From Leptasterias polaris (Eukaryota; Echinodermata; Asteroidea; Forcipulatida; Asteriidae): a stretch of 64,000 nucleotides of DNA. Below the pieces are notes generated by a model. It made no database searches, was not told the DNA's origin, and saw only the letters and a program-made list of their open reading frames with translations. The stretch spans positions 3,617,001 through 3,681,000 of the forward strand of contig JAZGTN010000026.1 of the NCBI GenBank assembly GCA_037783415.1, read 5' to 3'. The translations under genes were made by a program, and so were the position numbers. How positions within the stretch are numbered: position 1 is the stretch's first letter; every line of letters begins with the position of its first letter. Below, in pieces: positions 25,201 to 40,200 of the stretch.

Positions 25201-28200
25201 ATAATTTATAGAAGGAATTGATCAATAAGTCGATACAGAGTGACATGTCATTGGCGAGTGGTATAGCGCACCAGACTCAAGTTCTACGCCCAATTTCAGG
25301 CTGCTTAAAGGATTTGTGCCGTACTACCATTTCCATTATGTTAACCGGTCATGTAAAAGAAGTTTGTAAATATAAAGGCGATAGTTACAGGTATATTTAC
25401 AGATGATTCATTATTTCTTAATTACAAAATTTCACATGGCGTATAGACAAGGTAGTACAGCATGCATCCTTTAAGCACCCAAAAAAGTAACTGAGCACAA
25501 AACAATTGTGCTTACCAGAATGAGGTTACAGCCACAATACCATGTCACATACAACATTTGTGACTGGTTTCCTGCATATTGTTGCTTAGCAGAAAAAAAA
25601 TTTCAGCACTATTTGTCTACTGAAGCAGCTCTATGAAATAGGGCCCCGGTGGTCTGATCTGCAGCGTGTGGGTTCGAGTCCCAGTTATGACATTTTTGTC
25701 CTGGAGCATGAAACTTAACCATTAATATTTGCTTTGTCCTTGAGGCATAAAGCCCTTGTCCCCTGTGTTGTAATAACACAAAAGAACCTAGTACACCTAT
25801 CATTAACAGAAGGGGTTTGCCCCAGTGTTCCCTGGTATCCTCAATAAGCTGCTGAACAGGTTATTGATGAGTACCAGCATAGAAATAGAAATAGAAGAAA
25901 TTTGTGGGATTGAACAATTTCACATGTTTCTAATATTTTTACGCCCAAACTTACGTCCTTTTGTATTGTATTGGTTACAATGAATGAACTCATACAGTAA
26001 TATTTGAAGATGCTCAAACTATTGCTTGTTATATATTTTACTTTTCATTAAACAAAAAGCATTTCTGATTTGGACAGGAAAGACAAAAACGGAAAGGTTA
26101 AACCGGGGTAAGAATAAATGTTGGTGACAGGGACAATATTTGGCATTTCATGGGTTTTTCCACAAGCACGATTGTCCGTTTGTAACTAAATCATTGTTTT
26201 GTCATTTTGCTACTAACTCTTCTCAAACCATGAGGGTATGAAAATAATGAAGTGGTTGAGTGGTTGAGAACGAAGTGGTTGAGGTAGAATTTGAACCAGT
26301 AACCATCAGCTTGATAGACTGTAGTCTGGTTGGTTGATCATTTAGAGTCCTAACATCTGTTTGCTCACTCGGTACCTCATTTTGTCCCGTTGCACAAATT
26401 ACTTCCAGCACTAGGGTTTCCTTAATACAATTTAACACTGCATGTGCTTTTGTTAACATTTTGAAAAACAGATGAAAAAGTATTTGGGTCAGATTCAAGG
26501 ATTTAAAAACAAATGCCTTGGATGTCATTCAATAACAGATACAGTCAAAATTATTCAAAGTCTAATACATCATTGGTTTTGAGAAGTGCAAACTCGATCC
26601 AATCCTCTAGTTTTCAGTAAACACACTGTCCAATTAAACTGAAAATTTGAACAAATTAGGTGCTCAAGCTTTAAGCAAGAAAACAGCAAATAATGGCTGA
26701 TGTTTAATCAGGAATTTTTAAAAGCTCATTCATGTATGCTTACTGTCAAAATAAATTTCTCATGACTTTAGACCTAAGTACTGATGATGTCAAAGTTTGT
26801 TTACCACTTTGCAGAAGATTTGGAAACCATTGTGTCTCTGCCCAACTGTCGGAAATGCAGTTACCCAAATAAAGCACTTATATTGGCGTGTCGTGGCCGA
26901 GCGGATAAGAGGAACCGACTCGAGCTCTGGTGTTTCTGATCAGCAGAGTGTGGGTTCGAGTCCCAGTCATGACACTAGAGTCCTTAAGCATGACACTTAA
27001 CCAGTATTGCTGTGTCCTTTGGTTGGGCTTAAAGCAGTTTGTCCAGTGTGTTGTGTAATGCACGCATAAGAACCCAGTGCACTTAACGTAAAGAGAAGGG
27101 GTTCACCTCACTGTTGTTGGTTTGATTTGCTGCATATTGCACCACAGCACCTTGTAAACCATTACATTGTGCTGTGTAAAGGAATAGGTCTCATACTTCA
27201 AAACGTAGCTCTGCATACCTTGCAGGATAAATTATAATAATGTTCACTGAGTGACGGATTTGAGCCTATATAGAAGCTACTATTATTGTTATTATTATTA
27301 TTATTACTAAGCAATGCAGTAAGCAGACCTTGACATCATCAGAACAATGGTCTATTGGTACTGCTATCAAGGTTAACTGATCATGTATCATTCTTTTAAT
27401 TGATTTCTGACATTATCTCTGATTATATTTGAAACAAATGGAATCACAGCTGTTTGGACTAACACTTATTTATTTTGTCTATTGGGCCTGTTGCTGCCCA
27501 TTGCACATCATCAATGGGTAAGACTCCAGTGGTTCCTCATTGTGGTTTAAATCCAAGGTTATTTCTCCATATAGTTCTGCACCATAGGGTTTTTCAATTA
27601 CCCACCTCCAGGTATAATGCACACTTTGGTTGAGGGCAACCTTGGGTGTTTGTGTCTGCTTGGAAAGTTCTTCTGCAGTGACTAAACATTTTAAATGCCT
27701 CCCCCTTCAAAGTATTAATCTTCCTTATTCTGTACATATAAAGTATATTTTGAACAATTTTTTTTTTGGGTGTGTGGATGTATGTGCACACTTTGGTTTG
27801 GAGCAAGTTTTGGTTTGTGTCAGTGTTTGGGAGATTTCCCTGCAGTGAATAAACGTTTGAAACACCTCCCCCACCTACCCCATCACTAATTGACTATTTA
27901 CGAAGCAGACTTTTAACAATCTTTCTTTCTTTCTTTGAGGTTTATGCACACTTTGGTTTGGAGCAAGTTTTGGTTTATGTCGGTGTTTGGGAGGTTTTCT
28001 TGCAGTGAATAAACATTTTTAATTCCCTCCTTCAAAGTACGCTTTCTTGCACTAATTCATTACTTTTAAAGTAGATTTTTAGCAATCTTTCTTTCCTTGA
28101 CATCCGCCCTAATTTTCACCCTAGGTTTATTTGGTTTTGGGATCAAACTTACTACCACTCAGAGCTTATGCTTTTTCGGAGGGTGCAGAGCCAGGGACAT

Positions 28201-31200
28201 TGTTCATAGAATTGTACATGGATTAACCTGTAAGGTTTTTAAACCATAAAGTTTGCTGTTTTCTAGATTTAGTTTTGCACAATGGTGCATTTACATGTAG
28301 GTTAGGCCCTGTGGGGGAGTCGGTCTTTCAGTAATATGAACCTTCCGAGGCTTGTTGTGTATGGGAAACACCATCAATCCATCCTATTCTAGGTTGGAAG
28401 TAATTGAGGAACCACATCCATTGTGTTCTTCGGAAGCAGTGGTCTGCTGGCCAAATATCAGATCTAACAACTGAAGTAGACTAGTTACTAGTCTGTCCAC
28501 AAAATTGCTTCCCAAACTGGAGACTTTTAAACACTAGGTGGCTGCAGACTTACAGGTAATTTTCCAGTGTTTGTGGGTGCACTACTCTAAATCGACCAAA
28601 AATTCATGCGCCAAGCTACTTATCATAATTTGTAAACCCACAACTTATTTTTAATTATAACGTTTTGGGGGTCATGCAACTAATAGAGTGTGTAATTATA
28701 GGAACTTATCACAACCTGGGGGTTCTGGGTTTCAAGTTTTGAGGAGATTTGATAAATTTGGGCTTTAAAGTTGGTCCTATTTAGCTTGGGAATTGGAGGA
28801 GTGCCTCCCGAAAACTGGCGGCAAGTCGGTTTGGGAAAAAACACATTTTCGGGGGTGTTTTTTTTCTGGGGTAATTAGCAAAAATTCCAAACGGCTGACC
28901 TGCCAAAAATTGAAAAGAAATCTGAAGTTTAGTGGTCTGAAAATATATTTGATTGGTTTTCAAGAGGCTGAGAGACTTTTAACAATTTTTTGAGAATTTT
29001 TGAATATTTAGCATTTATCATTGTTTGCTATGGGAGTCTATTTAGAGGGGTGAAACCTTGTGTAGTTCTAAGCATGCACACATTTCCGAGGACATTGGGT
29101 TCACCTGGTAAGTCTGCTGCCACCTAGTGTCCCAAAAATTCTCCCATTGGTGTGAACTTCCCATGTGGCACTGCATACACAAATTACCTACGTCATATAC
29201 TAATGATTTCCCAATAAAATGCTATTACATATAGATTTGTGTTCATTGTTCATCTTACGACTTCTTGACAGCTTTAGATGAACATTGTCTAATCCAAACT
29301 AAAGGCTGTTACCCAAAAGAAATTATCTTAAGATGTAGAGTAGGGAAGTTATTGCAAGCAGACTTAGAAAGGGTCAAATGACTAGTGAAAGAGGGTAGAG
29401 GTTGCCTTCCATTGCATTCAAACTACCATTAGGAAGACACCCTTGTACATTTACTCAAACTCTATTGGATTGTATTGGCTGTGGGATACAATCACCTGTA
29501 GTTACTAGGTTAACCAAATAGTCATTTAAAGAGAGGAAACCTTGTGACTCTAAATGAGCATTTTAAAATCAAGGAAAACATTCATTGATTTGTTTATTTT
29601 TATTTTTTAGTTTGAAGAGCTTTAGGCCTAACATTAAATACTAGACTTGTATTCAAGTCCTCATTCCTCTATTCTAAGTTCAAGTCCTCAGTGTTGAGTT
29701 TGAGTCCTAGTCCTCAGTGTTGAATCTGAGTCCAAGTCCTCAGTAGCTAGTCTGAGTCCCAAGTCCTCGGTGTTGAGTCTGAGTAAAAAACTTCAGGGTT
29801 GAGTCTGAGTTCAAGTCCTCAGTGTTGAGTCTGAGCCCAAGCCCTGAGTCGGTGGTGTCATGTCCAAGTCCTCAGTGTTGAGTTTGAGCCCAAGTTGTCA
29901 GGGCCTTTGTAGAAGGATCACTTAAATGTTTTTTAAAACCTTGAGCTAGTCCACATTCTCTATGGTCCACCCACCCATCTCCAAATGACTTTGGCCTGTG
30001 GTTTACAGCAATACAAAAAGAGGAAGTTGGCAACACATGGATTGCAGCTACATGCTGGCGTTTATTATTTTAACCCTGGACAGATTTGAAGGGAGAGTGC
30101 TATTGTACCCTGATGTGAACTAATCACTGACCCAGATGTCTAGTTCTATCTAAAAATTAAAGCAGACAGAAGAGTTGGTTCTCTATGGTTTAATCAAAAG
30201 AGTTGTCTGAAAACGTTTTTATCACAAGAATTTTGTTTCTTTAAGAAGGATGTGAACCTTTGCATGGTGGTTATTTACCAACGGTTTACGACTAACACCA
30301 TGTAATAATCTCTCTAATGAGTTGTGGTGGTTCTGAAAAGAACTGGTGGTTTAACAATTTGACGTTTCGATCAATATGCTCTGATTGTCTTCAGGAGATA
30401 AAAAGGTGTTGTTGTTTTTTTCTTTTTTCATTCAGCTCTATTTTTTTCTCTCAACATATTCTTGTAGGTGTACATGTACAAGATACCTTAAAACTTGTAG
30501 GTATAAATTGTATAATTGCAATACCATAAACAATACTGTGTATATGTATTGCACTTTTTCAAGTCAAGTAGGCTAAGTTATTACCCCTGTGCATCAGACC
30601 CTTAGAATCCTGAAACCATCTTAACTCCTTTGGAATATGCCTCACCAGCCATTTGCTATTCTTTCACATCAACAATCTTTACCCTTTACATTATTGAAAC
30701 AAAAAACAATACCAAGATCAATAGAGTATAGGAACTAGTAAAACAAATAGAACATTTCACACAGGGATAGTTTTATAAGAATTGTTGAAGAATGAATATA
30801 AACCATAAATATTTGCTGATTTCCTGCTTGAATGTAGGAAGTTGTCTTCTTTTAATAACACCAGTGTGGGTATACTTTCACTACTACCTTCCTATTATGA
30901 ATCACAATATAATAACTAGTTGTTGGGGAAATGTTGAACTTTGAGTAAGTCAAACAAATCATAAAAATCATGATCTACTCGTCCTTATAATGACATAAAT
31001 ATGACTGGAAGGATAACACACATTTCATTGGGACAGACAATAAAGAGTAAGGATTTATAGGTAATAGAAAATGAACAAAATAATGATTTGCCCACTATCT
31101 ATCTCTGTTAGATGTATATGACAATCACCCACTGTGGTTATTCTAAGGTCCTTGCCCCTTTGTGTAATCATCCATACTCCAATTGGGATAGCATATATAC

Positions 31201-34200
31201 TGTATACGAGAAAGTCATCTCTGAGCTTTTCATTAATGTATGTTTTTTCTCCTCTGTATACCCCAGTTGGGATATGATATGGATGACAAGTCAGTGGTTA
31301 TGAAAACAGGACCTTCCCTGACTAGTCTCTTGTATATACCCCATTTGGGATATCTTGGTGGCACTGACCCCTCATCCCATGCACCTGACTTTGCCCTGGA
31401 TTAACACCAGGTTTTACCGGATTGGGATAGCATGTGTGACCATGACCTTCCTGAGTGACCCATACATCTCCCTAGGCTGACAAGTGGATTTGGCATCACT
31501 CTCTGTTCTATCCTTTCCTGTCTCTGACTCTCTGCTTTTAACATAATGACCTGCATTTAACCTCTGACCTTCTGCTTCAATGACCTATATAATGAACTAA
31601 ATTAGGTCATCTGAATTTTCTACAGGTATGTTTTTGGGGTTAAGTTTTAAAGATTTGTTTGATTGTTTTTAATTTTTTAGGGGGGTTGGGTCGGCTAGGG
31701 TTGGTTGGGTGTTTGTGTGTTGCTTTCTTTCTTTCTTTTTTCTAAAGCTAATACACTGAAGAGTTTCAAAGTATCATAAACTAAATTGAAAAATTACAAT
31801 AATATCCGGATTTTGCAGTGATGTCAAAATATTGATGAAAGGCAACTGGTTTCAAATTAGTGATGGAATACCTTGTGTTAAATTGTATCAGGTACATGAT
31901 CATAAAAGACCAACATCTAAAAATTCTTCGACTTGAGAAAACAGAAATTTATGGATTGCAAATGCTTCAATCTCTAATGCTGTTTCTTGATTTTTGCCTC
32001 CCACCAGATTCATTAAAAAACAGGGGTTAGATAAGACTTTCTACGAGTGCGACACCCACATGTGGCGTTTGGGTGACCGGCAACTGCCCCAAGGTATCAC
32101 GCTGGACGGGGGATCCGATTGGATCGTCATCAATCGACAGTTTGTGGAGTACTTGATTATGTCCACCAATGAGCTACTGACTGGATTGAAGCTGATGTAC
32201 AAATACACACTTCTTCCTGCAGAGGTATTTGAACAAGGCTTCGTAATTTGTTGACTCCCCTAAAGTGCATTTAAAGTTGGGCTCCAATTTGCTAACCAAT
32301 GTGTGCATGCACTAAGTTGCACTTTTTCGGTGACAATAATTAATTGTGAATGTTTGAGAGCATGATTTCTGGTCTAGTGGTTAGGACATCATCTGTGAAA
32401 TGTGGGGTATTTTCAAAGGCATATGGACAAGGCAGTATAGCACAAATCATATTCTAATCAGTTGACAATACATATATAATAACTTGTGATAGAATCAGGT
32501 AACACTTGTAGTACACTTGTTGACAATCAGGGTGTTGAACCCTTCATCCACTCAAATTAGTTGTGTGATTATTCAAACTGGATAAACTGCCTGCTCTGTA
32601 AACAATGAAGTTGAGGACTGTTTGTGCTCTTTGTGAAGTCACTTCATGTACAATGTTAAAATAGGGCCCACTTTCATTGGCCCTGCTTACCGCTGAACTG
32701 CAGAATTCTGTTGTAAGTAATGTAGACCCAGATCTGCATCGGACAAATAGGTTTCTCCTATACTCAAAATGCAGATGTTTTGTGCATGTTGGTCAAACTC
32801 AACAGTTGCTGGCTACTGCACATAAATAAAAAGTTTAACAATAGGAAATTTGAATGTCAAATCCTTCAATAAACCATTTGCAAGTTTGATTTGAATAATG
32901 TCTGTTACAATGACTTACTTAGTAAAAAGTTAAAGTGACTGCTTAAATTTGAACTCCTGAAACTATAGAGATAGTTGCTATATCACATAATCTGGGGCAT
33001 GCTTTTGCATAGTTTTGTAAGCGATGGCAAACACCCATTACACAATTCTAAATGAATGTGTATGGCATAATGGTATCAGGTTTGCCCATCTGAAGGTTGC
33101 TATTCCAAAGCTTGCTTCGATCCATGTGACTTTGCAACCTTGTCTTTAGTCTGGTGAATCTTTAAGTGTTCACTAGTGACCAATCAAGTCATTGTACCAG
33201 ACATTCTAAATTGAACTCACAAGTGGCTTATTTATTGCTGATGTATGTATGCATGTTTAAATCAAGTCTGAAGTGGCCTTAACTGTTTACGACAAGAAAC
33301 ACAACCAAGGGAACTAGTTTCCATCCATCACATTAGTATTTTTTTCCAGTGGTTGTAATTTTTTAAACTACCTGAAACCACCAAAAAGTGTTTCAACATG
33401 TGATTGGACATGCAGGCTTATACTGAAAATAATTTGAGTAATGGGTTTGTTTTCTTTAATTTTTTCAGTCACTCTCATATTTCCATGAACAAAATTGGCT
33501 GAAAAGTAACCTGCTTTGTCTGTCCATTTGTTTAATGTAATTTGAGAGTAAACAAAAAATTAATCATTCTAATCAACTCACATTTCAGTATAAGGCCTAA
33601 AAAAAAAGTGTTATGTTGGCGTAACCCGACCGACCCTAAAAATACGGCCGACCCTGGATATTTTTATTTTTTTCAAGGGAAGAAATTAAATAATTAAATT
33701 CGATATAAGTTAGTTATAAATACTTTTGAAACCATTTCTGACCGTTTCTCATTGTTGTGTTGTCTGACGATCGCGCATGGAACTTTGGAGTGCACAATGT
33801 TTTGCACAACGAACACGCAGAACAATTGCGTAGGCTGGCCCGACTCGATATCAATGAACGTGTACATGTACATACGGAGCTGAGATACATGTAGATGCAC
33901 CACGATACATTGTACATGTATAGTCGCATACCCGACTCCCAATATACTCCGCTGCGTTCCACAATGGTGAATACACTTGTGCTGCTTTCTTGGAAGTCTG
34001 GTTCAGCGAACACGAGGCTGCTCTACAATGAAAAACATGGTAACCTCGTCCTAGACTGTTGCACGGCGCGGACAATATCAAAAATACTTGGCTATTTATT
34101 CCGTGTAAAAAAAATATTTAGTTACAATATAAATTATTTTAATTAATGTTTCAGCATTTTTTACAAAACAAAAATGATATGGATATATACATTCTAAAAA

Positions 34201-37200
34201 TGGTAAACTATTCTGTGACCCCGGCCGGCAGCAGCCCGGCCTCCGTGGTTACGCTCCCCTTGCATCAACATGGCGCCCGGTTTCGAAGCGTAAAGTGTTT
34301 TCATTCAAGGGAAAGTGTGGATCTGCGGTCATTAAATGTAATCAAGAGTTTAAAAGTATACTATTTGTTGTGTGTAGCCTTGTTTAATTTTGTTATCGTG
34401 TATTACTACCGGCTTAAACATTTAGAAAAAACATGTCGTTTTCGTAGACGGGGGAAAAAAAATAAAAATCCCGACCGACCTACCCTATTTTTTCTGGCCC
34501 GTTACGCCAACATAAATTTTTTTTTTTTAGGCCTAAGCCTGAATGTCCATTCACATGTTGAAACATGTTTCCGGTGCTGAAAAAAATGTTACAACCATTG
34601 GAGAAACTGGTCATACGTGTCAGTAGATAAGTGGTTTACTTATAACTGTGTTTCCTGTCATACAGAATTAACTTCAAACTGTTGGGTCGTACAAGTATGG
34701 ATTCATTCACAGGCCTTCAGGCAAAATTGTTTACTCACTCGAACATTAAGTAGTAATTGATTTTGTACACATAAATACATTCCCATAGGAATCCCAAGGT
34801 GAAAAGTAGATCTATATCCAAATTAATACCTGCTGATATCTAGAATCTGACCTTGAGAAAACCACCGGTGTAATCCCTTTGGACTTTTGGATAAACTCTG
34901 GGTCAAGTTCAATATATATATGTTTATTTTATACGTGTAACCTAGTACTTGAAACATGTGTGTTTTGACTTGGTCTGTTGATGTTATAACATGATGTGAT
35001 GCTGTACATGATCATACTCCTCTAGCAAACACTGATATGGAGGTGCTTTTTTATGTGTAGCTACACAATGCGTCTTAAATGTTTAGGCCAAAGATGGTAA
35101 TAGTGTCCTCATTTCTATGATGAAAAGCATAATTTCTAAGAACTAATGATTATGTAGATGTGGTTAAAATAAGTAGGTACACTCCCAGTTTGACCAAAGC
35201 TGTACATTTTACAAACCTTTGAATAATTTAATATACAAGTAATTTTTGTATTCTTTGATTGCAGTCGTTTTTCCACACAGTTCTGGAGAACAGTGAACTG
35301 TGTAAAACCCTTGTGGATAATAATCTACGAGTGACAAACTGGAAACGCAAGCTGGGATGCCAATGTCAGTACAAGCACATTGTAGACTGGTGCGGATGCT
35401 CTCCAAATGACTTCAAACCAGAAGATTTATATAAAACTAAGGTAACGAATCAACAAGATGGGGATCAGCCTGTAGATCAGGTTGGCTCGGTGGTTTCTTT
35501 CCCTGGCTTTTACCTCTGTGGAACCCAGTTCAAGTCCCAACTTAGACTTGATTCAAGTCCCTTTCTCGTACGAGGTCCCTAACACACATGTAGCGCGCCA
35601 GCATGCAGCCACAGTACAGACATATAATACCAGTGCACCCTCACCGACAAAATGTAGCTATTGCGGTGGCGATCAAGAACAGGTTGGGGAATGCAGAGCG
35701 CAAAACAATAGTTTTCTGACGATGAGGCAAGGAAGGGCCTTGCACGGGATTGGGACTTGAGTCAAGTTTAGTCCTAACTGGGACCGAAGCCTTGTATGTG
35801 GATTTGGTTTCAGTCCCTACTTATTGCATGGGTTTTCCCCATTACTTAATGCCGTGATTAAACACCAGGAATGAGTATCAGAACGTGAAATCGAATCACC
35901 TGCCACAGTTTGCATTTATCAGCCATCCCCTCTCTGCATCTATCAAAAGTTTATTGACAGACTGTGCCTTTATCTTTCAATGGGAATTTAGTTGCCTGGG
36001 ATATGTAGGGCCACACTCTGACTATGGCTTCATTTCAGAATACTATAGATCTGTCTTGTGCTGATAACATAGTTTAAGAGTTCATATACGTTTAACCCTT
36101 TCAATACCATTGTCGAGTTTACTCGACTGTGCGCCGTGTAGTGCTTCCGTACCAATGTCGAGTTTACTCGACACAAAAAGCAGCGGCGTTTGAGAGCCTG
36201 TAATTATTTTGTTTGGCGCCCTCTGCTGTTGACCTTTATATAGACGGGTAGCTTGTTTATCGAGCTTCACAATGGTGTGTATTGTATAGGGGGTCACCAT
36301 TACGATATTCCGAGAAAAATTACATTGCATGCAGCAGTACTTCCAGATTTCACGCTTCCGTTTTCCCGACAAAAAATCACCATCATGGCTGTTCGTGACC
36401 TGGAGGTTTTGGTTGAAATATTTGTCGTAAGTGACTCCGAATTGGACTCAGAAATATCTGAAGAAGAACCTAGTGAAGATTCAGATGAAACTCGTGATGT
36501 TTCGTCGCCAGGCACGTTCAATTATGACAACTATCCTGACGATATACCGGTAGCTGGACCGAGCACGGCACCCGTTCAATGCCGTGGGCTTGGGCGTGGA
36601 CCCGGCGGGCCTCGACCCATTCGCGCCGATCGAGGTGACAAAGGACATAAAGATAATGTATACAAATTTGACATCATATAAAAGGTAATTTCATAAGCTA
36701 CAAATTGTATGCATAAAGTTTTTCCACAAAAATATGTCTTCACACAGAAAATCAAGATTGAAAAAATGTGAACACTGCACGTTGCTTTTTGTGTGTGTGT
36801 GTGTGAAAAAATGCGGTACACAGCAGTGTGACCCCTATAAAAAATGCGGTATTGAAAGGGTTAAACTCTAGAAAAAACATGGAAGTCAGAGTTTCACTGA
36901 TTGGAATGTAGCTCAGTGTTTTTAACTGGTCCACGAATCGTAAAATCCTTTCAAGTTTGCGTTAAGACCATAATTTTGATCAGATATCTTCAATGATAAA
37001 GAAGTATTCTTTCAATGTCATTTGTATGGAAATTTGTGGTTTATGGGAGCTTGCTCTGAAGTAAGCAGTTTTGAAGCAATGTACCAGGAGCTAGACTACT
37101 TGGAGAGAATGATGATGAGTCGGTTGCTTGCATATGGTTGAGAAAAAGGACAACTCTAATTGGAGAACACCAACTACTACATGTACTTTTGGTTATTTTT

Positions 37201-40200
37201 TACCTTGAGTAGTGGTACTCAAGCATGCAAATTATGTCTGCGATCTGCCAAGTGAGGGCGCTGTTTGTTACTGAAGTAAGGATGAAGAGGGGATAATGAT
37301 AGGTGAAACCGGTGTTTCCCTTGGCTGATGAGCTGAGCGAGTTAGTAAATTGACGATTGAAGCGTGGGCTCATGTCCGAGCATTCAAGCACACTGGACTC
37401 AAAGTCTGGTGTGGGTTAGAGTCCTAGTTTATGTCATTAAGCAAGACATTTAACCATTATTGCTTTGTCGTTTGAATGGGACATAAAGCCAAAGGTCCTG
37501 TGTGTTGCCTGAAGCACATAAAAGAACCCAGTACATTTATTGTTAAGAGAAGGGGTTTACCTTGGTGTTTTCTAGTATGGTTGGCTGCAGATTACCACAG
37601 CACTTTGAAAACCATTAAATGGTGCTATGTAAATCAATGGGTCTTATATTTCAAACATAGCTCCACATACCTTGTAGACAAAATAATGTTTGCTTTGAGA
37701 CACCTTCAGATGTGATAAAGCACTGTATAAAGAACTGCTTAACAGTACTTATTATTTACTCCCTGCCATACACAGTAGTACTGAATCAGAGGCTGTTTTC
37801 ATTGGTAAGAATTTTTTAGAAATCCAATCTTATCTCTGTTGCCAGTCTTGGCAGGAAAATTATATAATAACGCATAGTTTTATAGTTGTCTTGAAGGATG
37901 ATTTAAATCATTTTACTCAAACTCTGATATTGAACCAATTCACGTGGGCCCAATTTCATTGATCAGCTTACCGCCAAATTCTGCGCTTGCGATCACCATT
38001 CTTTGCTTAACGAGCAAGCGCAGAATTTCTGCTCTAGCTGTGTAAGCGTGGAATGCCTAGTAACGTGGACTACGCAAGCGCCCAAGCAAAAATTCCATGC
38101 TAACCCGTGAAATACGCTTGACATAAGCGCGGAATTCCCTGCTTCTGTAAGCACCGATTCTTTGCTTACGGTCAGCAGAGCCATGTAATTAGGCCCTGAT
38201 GTCATCACCCATTGATCAATCTTGGATGCACCATTTTGAGAGTCAGATTCCCTGCACAATGAAGGTGACTAGAGTGTGTTTAGACCTGCACCATGTAGTT
38301 CCATGCAATTTGACTCCCAAATTGGGAGTAGCTGCATGGGATGTCAATGTAAAGGATCTACACTGCTCCTTTAACTGTTAGATAGTAGTAGACTTGATTC
38401 AATCCCAGGAGGTGAGCTAAAGTGATTACAGTATGACGAAGCTTCAAGATTAAGTACAAGGGTTACATTTAAACCAGAGCGGATCTCTAGATAACTTTGA
38501 ATTCACAGGTAGTTCATACAGGTCAAGGAAGGTTTCAGACTCCCAAGTGGAGAATCATTGCCCATGGTTTGACATGTCTGATAGAGCTTTACTGAAAATA
38601 TTGCTTAAAGACTTTGTTTGCTAATACCAAATCTGGATGGGACCAGTGAAAATTTGGCTGGTAACCTGTATCTGCTAAACAAGATTTATCTGTGCTAAGT
38701 AAATATGTGTGCTTAAAAAGCTGTATGAAATTTGGCCATATTGGTTACTAAATGTGGGCTTGATTCTTGGCTCTGAATGTTGCAATGCTTGTCAGGGTTG
38801 AAATGAGAAGATTTGTTTGTCTGCCTGGTGAAAAATAATCTGACATTTTTCTCTAGATGAAAAGAAATCGTGCTCTTTGATCTACTTCTCTAGAACTGAG
38901 AATACTGTTACCAAAAAGCCTTGAAATCTATATTTCCAGGGGTTATCAGAATGTGTATATATACCAATTAGTTCATCGAGCCTCCATGTTGTAATGATGG
39001 TTCTGCTTACTGCAGAATCCTGTTCTTACGGCACCCTGTAAAGCACCTGCAGTATTAGCAAACTTCAAACCTTTTTTGTCAGTGATGACTCTCACCCCTG
39101 CCCTGTTTTTTCTAGCTAGACACTTTACAATATTCTCAACCAGTTTATTCTTTTCACAAGAATTTCATGAATTAATAGAATATTCCTAGGTTTTACCAAA
39201 CTTAATGATATGTCATTTTCTTTTCTTTTTCTCTCTTGTACAGCCAAATCGGCCGGCCTACTTTGCGCGCAAGTTTGAGCCTATCATAAACCAAGCTGTC
39301 ATCAACCAGTTGGACTCTTGGCTATATGGCTCTTATTCTGTTGGTACCCCGGGAGACCGGTCATACTGGCAGAGTTTGTACCACTATGAGGACACTACTA
39401 CCATAGCCAGTGATGTAGCGTTGACTGTTTACCAGTCATTCATAAGACTGATGGCTGCTCATATCAACTTAGTTGCACAGGTATCTTTGTTTTTATACTT
39501 TCCCTGTAAGCTTTGACTAAAGCCAAACTTAGATTTGACTCGGATATTGCAAAGCAAGTTTGATGTGAAATTCTCACATTTAGTGTATGTTCAATTTTTG
39601 AGCTCTGTCACCTCAATTACTCTGTGTTTGAGTCAACTTCGCTGATTGAGTTGTACATTCCAGGCTTGATATTGTACCTCATTTTGGTTTTAATTGATAT
39701 TATTCATTGTTTCATTCTAAGGGACAGCCATACGATGACTATTGTGCCTATAGCATCAAGTCTTCCCCTAAAGAAGTCACTATGTACTTCCACAATGATG
39801 ACTTCAGAGGTCTGGTGGTTACCGTGGAAGGTCAGACACCCAAGGGTACCAATGACTACATGGAGGTGTGGCTATCCAGGTCATCTGAATATAAGGTTAC
39901 AAACTATGTTGGGCCGAGTACCAGACTTCAGAAGTTTCAGGTTGGTCAGAGATTTTAGAGCAAAGTTTTAAATTGTCCTTGACCCTTGGCAGAATTAACA
40001 ATTTGTTTCAACAGGTGTTCAAGGCAAAATAAAGTATTTATAATTGTACAAAAACTGTTAGTTTCAATCTGGAAGCTCACTGATTATAAATTTTATACCA
40101 GCACAAATACTCAAGAAAAAGACTTAAATCAGAAATACTTTCATTAGAAATCTTCTTTTAGAAAAAACTTTTGTCAGTAAAATATTTCTATCAGAAAAAC

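Noticed and set aside
26886..26975. Functional tRNA gene
   Set aside because: A and B boxes are good, but it continues into a SINE body and related copies occur elsewhere, so it is a SINE head.
34146..34580. 144-codon frame on +
   Set aside because: Runs through the right end of the Harbinger-like element into the flank; no domain and no splice context.
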